NCBI GenBank assembly: GCA_024516155.1
Contig: JAJJXM010000009.1
Coordinates: 744,001-808,000, forward strand
Origin: Pyronema omphalodes
Lineage: Eukaryota; Ascomycota; Pezizomycetes; Pezizales; Pyronemataceae
Length of the DNA stretch: 64,000 bases
Direction of reading: 5' to 3'
A model generated the notes under the pieces. That model had not been told where the DNA came from. It saw nothing but the letters and a program-made list of their open reading frames with translations, and ran no database searches. The position numbers were made by a program, and so were the translations under genes. Shown here in pieces: positions 58,981 to 64,000 of the stretch (positions are counted from its first letter, which is position 1; each line of letters begins with the position of its first letter).

Positions 58981-61900
58981 CCGAGCGAACGAGCGGTGAA
59001 GCCCCGTGAAAAAAAGCCCTGTGAAAGCCTCACCTCACGGAATCCCCATTGGGTTGAGCTATGGTCTTGTGTAAAGGAAACGAGCTGTAAAAAAACCTCG
59101 ATCATATGCTGCAACTATAGATGATAGATGACAGATGGCCTAGTGTAGTATAGCATAGTGGATTGAATGGTTGATTGAAGGAAGGAAGGAGTTACCCCCG
59201 GACGGGCAGGAATAACGATCCTCCGTCGTATTGTGGTGCTATCTACACACACGGACACCCCCCGAAATCTGGGGAAAAGCCATACTGCACATACGATGTT
59301 GATGTCATCAAATTTCGCACATTTCGGCGAGGGGAGAATTGGGGGATTAGGTAATCGGGGGATAAGATTCGATGCTGTTCGATGCTGTACTGTACTCCTG
59401 GATACTCCTTGATGTGGCGATACTCCTTGATATGGTGATACTCCGCGATGGTCTGTGAGGGCCTGCGATACTCCATACTCCTTGATGCTCCATACTCCTT
59501 GATCTCCTTGATCTCCTTGACTCTCTTACATGCCCTTAGATACACATTGATACGCCTTGATACGCCTTGACACGCTCGGGTCGGGTAGGTGGGTAAGTGG
59601 GTGGAAGGAGCGCAGCTGCGCAGGTGACCATCGTGTCATATCGTGCACAGGACAAGTCAGTCAGGGGAAACGCGTGGGGAAACAGTGCACATCCAGGAGC
59701 ATCGTATCTTAGGAAAATAAAACACGCATAGCATAGCATAGCATAGCATAACGCAGCAAATTTCCGATGAGCCATGAATGATGTGATACCGGTGATTTTT
59801 TCTTTTTGTTTCAGGGCTGTTATTTTTTTTTCGCGTCATGTTTTTTTTTGCCTTTGCCGCTGCCACTGCGCTGGATCAATGCGTTGAAATTAATTGAACA
59901 GAATTGGAACTATGTAGAATTATACAGAACATAATATTGGCTAGAATTCTCGGGGTTTATGTAAAATAAGGCGAAAGAAAAAAAGACTATCACCACATGG
60001 TACAGTATTGGAATTGAGGGTTTTTATTATGCATGGATAACGTGAATATGTACGAAAGATGAAAAGTTTTTTAGAGATACTTTCTTTGGTTATGCGGAAT
60101 GATGCTCAAAACATCCACCCGACGCGATAATTTACTTTAACTCGTGCAGGCTTGGTGAATTGTGTCGCATGACTTATGGATGATCAAGTCCGCAGCGCGC
60201 GCGCGCTCCGTTTCAGCAATTTCTCCGCTCGTTCTTGTGGCAGTTTTAAAGTGGTAAGTACAGTACGGTACGGTGCAATTCCAACAATCAGTTCAGGAAA
60301 CAAAGAATGTGATTCACAACTGACAATACCATAAGGTTGTACATTGTTATTATCATCATCATTATTATCATTATTATTATGATTATCATGTACGAATGTC
60401 TGAACCTTCACCGAATCACCGAAGCTTCCAGTTCCAGCGCGTAAATAATCTCTCCCTATGTACCAATTCTTTCCTTCATTCCAGCCAAGAAACCTCATCG
60501 TAGTATCAACTCCGCCGCGCCAAGAAAAAGTTACATTTCGTTATGTATGTTTACACATCTCAAGCAAAGGTTCACAACATCAGAAGCCTATAGGAAAAGC
60601 AAGTGATATTCCCTGCAAAAACGATCCCCCTTCCCAGCCTCCTTCGCAGCGCCTTAGAGCACCATTAGAAACCAAATCCGAGAAGCCCTATCGAAAGCCA
60701 AAAAGAAGCTCTTACAAAACGCCAAGCCAATCTTCCACAATCACCATCAAAGCAGAGATAATTGCGCGACTATTCCGGCATCTTGTCCGTAGTTGTAGTG
60801 TAGGTACCCAAACCAAAGCCAATCCAACCGAAAGCAAAGCCAACCCAACCCAACCCAACCGAAAGCAAAGCAAAGCCAAAGCCAAACCAAAGCCAACTCA
60901 ACTTCACCAGCCAGCCAGCCAGCCAGGTACGGCCTATACTGGTTATACTGGCGCTCAACAACTCCCCAGATCGCCTTGCCTTCATTCCATAACCCCGCCA
61001 AGACGGACCTGTGTCTGTGTCTGTGCTTGATAAGTTGAGACAGCTGACACGTCGGGGCCTGGGTATGTACCCCGGGCTTTCCCCGAGTTTTTCTTGGCTT
61101 CTTAGGGTGAATAGTACCAGTGGTGACGGAGGGGAGTAGTGACGGGGAGGACAGAGGGGTCGATCATCGAATCGACATTGTCTTGGGTTGGTTTCCAAGG
61201 GGCGATTTGAGGCGTTCTACGGTACGATAGTGGTTGAATAGCTAGAGAGGATTCCAATCAATTCTTCCTTCCCAACAATTGGACTCAGGTCTAGAGTCAC
61301 TGCGCGGTATGGAATACATATCGCATAATTGGTGATTGAGTTGGTAATTGAGTGATGTGCAAGAGAGAGAGTGTGTGTGTGTGTGTGGAAGGGGGGGGGG
61401 GGGGGGTTTACCACGCGATAGGTGATGCCTGGAAAAGCGGTGATAATCCATGATTGATCGATTCGAATCTAACTGATCTTGTGAAACCATACGATGCAAC
61501 ACACGATGCAACCTGCATGGTTATGATACACTGTAGATCCTATCTCTTCTCCTTTGTGTACCGATGGATAAGTAAAAAATGATGGATGGTGTACCTGCAT
61601 TTTGAGTGAGAGTAAGAAAAATCGGGGAATAAATTGTTACATGGGGAAAATTGGGCTGGTTTGAAATGGATATTGTTGTTTGCCACAACATTTAGTGAAT
61701 GATACATAGAGAATAAAACACAATAAAAAGACTGGTAGTTGAAATTTGGGGCTTCGAAACAGATGTGGTTCCGTCTGTGGTAGATAAAACAGTGCGGGGT
61801 GATACATAACACGAAGGTTAATGTCTGATGGTTGATAGTTGGTGATGGATTAATTCGTGGAGAGTGTATTAATACCATAATTTATGAAGCATAGAATGTG

Positions 61901-62716
61901 TTGAATAAGCAATATTCCAACGCGCTTAATATAGCAACGGTACAGAACCTGTTGCAAGTTTCAAGCAATGGATACGCGTGAGGTTGGTTTTACTGGATGG
62001 TGGACAGTTGTAAAGTTAACAACACAACTTTGCAAGCGTTGCAAGATATTCCATGAACACCGAACATTGAACATTGATTGGCGTTCCAAGAGGTAAAGAA
62101 AATCTGATACAAAGTTGGGGGAGAAACACCCACTCCAAATCTTGTGTTGCTTTATTCATTCCTTGCTTCTGCATCCTGCGAAAAAAACCTTAACTACTTA
62201 CAAATACACAATATCGAACCACGGTAAAACACGGTGAAAGTATTCCCAGATGAAACAAAACAAAAATCGCAAAATCAAAACAAAGCCTCAAAAAAACAAA
62301 ACAACCACCCAGGCTTAAACAAGACAAACGAAACCCGACAACATGCCTATGTAGCATAGCAAGCATCTCATTCAAACAAATCCCGAATCGCAAACACAAC
62401 AAATTTTTGGATAAAAAACAAAAGAAAAGGGAAAATGAAAAGCAAAAACACCGTTGAGAATCCCAGATTGTAAAAAACCCCCCAAAACATAAAAAAAATG
62501 TAAAAAAAGAGACGGTATCATCATGTCATGTGTCTAAAATATTCACATCAGATGAACACATGAAACCCACACGCTTATGCAAGCTGCGGTTAAAACTTCC
62601 TTGATATCTTTGGCAGCCTTCGACAAGGTTTCCGCGATTCTGATCCCGAATCCAGAATCCTAGTCAAAGTCTTTTCCTCCCATAACATCCCGCCACTAAA
62701 TAGATTAAGGGAAGTC
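54511..62716. other. Gene-less region downstream of the Seb1/Nrd1-like gene
   Basis: About 8.2 kb. It includes a collagen-like GGNNNTCC-rich stretch (55044-55130), GCAAAGC-type low complexity (55440-55615 and 60830-60900), an octamer array GGATGGTA (57505-57533), AAGC tetramers (58929-58982), CATAG pentamers (59728-59752), and GT plus G runs (61373-61409). The last few hundred bases before 62717 should be the 3' UTR of the RNA-binding gene. No supported gene was found. Confidence 0.55.
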
Positions 62717-64000
62717 CTATCTTCCGGCGGGTGGCTGAGTATTTCCCGTGAAGCCAGGATACTGGAAACCCGCCACTCCATTCATCATAGGAAGCTGAAA
62801 TGGGAAGCCAGCACCAAAGCCCGGAGTGGGAGGAGCAACGCCAACACTCTCGCGTCCAGGTGGTGCTCGTTGGCTGTTGGGGTCGACAACTTTGTGGTGC
62901 TCAGTGCCTCCGTTACCTGCGTTATTGCCATTGTTCCCGTTGCCGTTGTTGTTTGCATTCCCATCCTTACGACCCTTTCGATTGTGGGGACCATTGGAAT
63001 CATGCGTGGAACGAGGACCCTTGTTTCCCCCGGAATCGGTGGGGAATCGCTTGCTGATCGCTGCAGGAAGAATGATGTTAGCGGATATATTCTTTTCCTT
63101 AGATGTTCCAAATGCAGATACGGAAGTGGTAGCGAAGTGATAAACACAGGGGAGTGGCATCCATGCATCCGCTGTTATGCGTCTTGTGTATCCACAGTTT
63201 TGGTGGTGTGTTTACTTGTCGTACTTTGTGCCTAAACAAAGAAAAGGGACGCGTATGATGGGGTATGGATATACAACATAAAGAGATGTGCATCATCATA
63301 CCTTTCGAGGAGACACCTTGGCCAATCTCAATATCTGGCTCTTCGACGCACATTCCTCCCTGAAGAGGTTGCCCACCGGTACCGCCGTACTCCGCCGAGA
63401 CCATCCACCGCTGATCCGCCTCGGTGAGACGATCAATAGGAATGACACTGACACCGGTCTGATAGTCGCTGCAATCTCGGGGACCGAAACCGACACCCCA
63501 ACGGGTCTACGCGTCACCAAGTTAGAAATAACATTCACTAACGTTAATCGAAATGACTCCACTTACCCTAAGCGTCATATTGTCTGTTCTGTATGTCTCC
63601 ATACCAGACTTTGCTTTAACGGCATCCTCACGCGTTAACATTTTGATAAATGCATGACGCTTGTCTTGGTTGACAATGCATGATTGCACCTGCCCAAATT
63701 TCTCAAACAACTGCCGAAGTTCATCATCGTTGATACTGTTCAAGTATCATTAGTCTCTGAGATCTGGCCAAGATAATCCGGTGCCTGAAAACTTACGTTA
63801 CACCGCCTACAAATAGAGTTCTACTGAGGACTAGATTTGAATATCAATCAGCATTTGAAATACCCCGTGCACGAGTGATACCTACCTCTTACGCTGTTGG
63901 GACCAATGTCGTTGACAAACTGAACATTCTTAGGAACCTTAGGAAGATTCTGTTCACGCTGAGGAGGCGGAGATGAGACGACACTGGCAGTTCTCTGCGG
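62717..64000 (-). CDS. Seb1/Nrd1-like RNA-binding transcription-termination factor (partial, 5' end outside)
   Basis: This family binds the RNA polymerase II C-terminal domain through an N-terminal CID (not in the window) and nascent RNA through an RRM. Visible exons on the minus strand: beyond the edge to 63886, 63830-63797, 63735-63567, 63506-63302 and 63060-62717, all in frame. The sequence runs from NVQFVNDIGPNSVR to LFVGGVT (RNP2-like), DDELRQLFEKFGQVQSC, and RHAFIKMLTREDA (RNP1-like). It then reads TRWGVGFGPRDCSDYQTG and VSAEYGGTGG with EEPDIEIG, the extended RRM-associated fold that singles out Seb1/Nrd1 among RRM proteins. The C-terminus (KRFPTD, an Asn/Gly-rich stretch, then a Pro/Phe-rich tail) is disordered. 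Whether to name it nrd1 or seb1 depends on the missing CID. Confidence 0.9.

Noticed and set aside
45000..62000. Possible tRNA or 5S rRNA genes in the gene-less interval
   Set aside because: I looked for A-box/B-box pairs (GGTTCGA-type) with foldable arms and for 5S-like sequence and found none convincing by eye; tRNAscan-SE would be decisive.

Overview
The window is nuclear DNA of a filamentous ascomycete (Pezizomycotina). Genes are split by short GT-AG introns with CTRAC-like branch sites, and the products are typical of that group: a GLFG nucleoporin, Hook, EMC10, Sec22, Elp5, a Pma1-type H+-ATPase and a Seb1/Nrd1-like protein. I lean towards Leotiomycetes from the general look of the proteins, but this was not tested. 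Coding density is high from 0 to 19 kb and then falls sharply. From 19 to 64 kb only four host genes are clear; the rest is repeats, transposon remnants and low-complexity intergenic DNA.

Left block (1-18.7 kb): nucleoporin Nup54/57 (-, 5' part complete, 3' end outside the window), NDUFA8 (+), ubiquitin-L40 fusion (+), EMC10 (-), Hook (-, 12 exons), a small secreted inhibitor-I9-like gene whose 3' end can be spliced into a GPI-anchored form (-), Sec22 (+), Elp5 (-) and an unrecognised Pro/Ser-rich 512-residue protein (+). Several are secretory or trafficking genes (EMC10, Sec22, Hook), but nothing suggests a cluster.

Middle block (18.7-41.8 kb): a hAT-type element of 774 bp with an exact 8-bp target duplication, lying between two diverged copies of a ~650-bp dispersed repeat; a 275-bp tandem array carrying the last part of a small ORF; five separate 8-bp-period minisatellites, one of them (GGGGATAT)21; mitochondrial ribosomal protein mS33/Rsm27 (-); mitochondrial citrate synthase (-); and a nested insertion in which a second hAT-type element (861 bp) sits in the 3' end of a 5'-truncated Tad1-like LINE bounded by 17-bp target duplications.

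Right block (41.8-64 kb): the plasma-membrane H+-ATPase gene (-), a ~18-kb stretch without a recognisable gene but full of microsatellites, and the 3' part of a Seb1/Nrd1-like RNA-binding transcription-termination factor (-) running off the right edge. I found no tRNA, rRNA or CRISPR. The most useful items to follow up are the alternative 3' splicing of the I9 gene, the start codon of ubiquitin-L40 split by an intron, the nested hAT/LINE locus, the 275-bp array and the octamer arrays.
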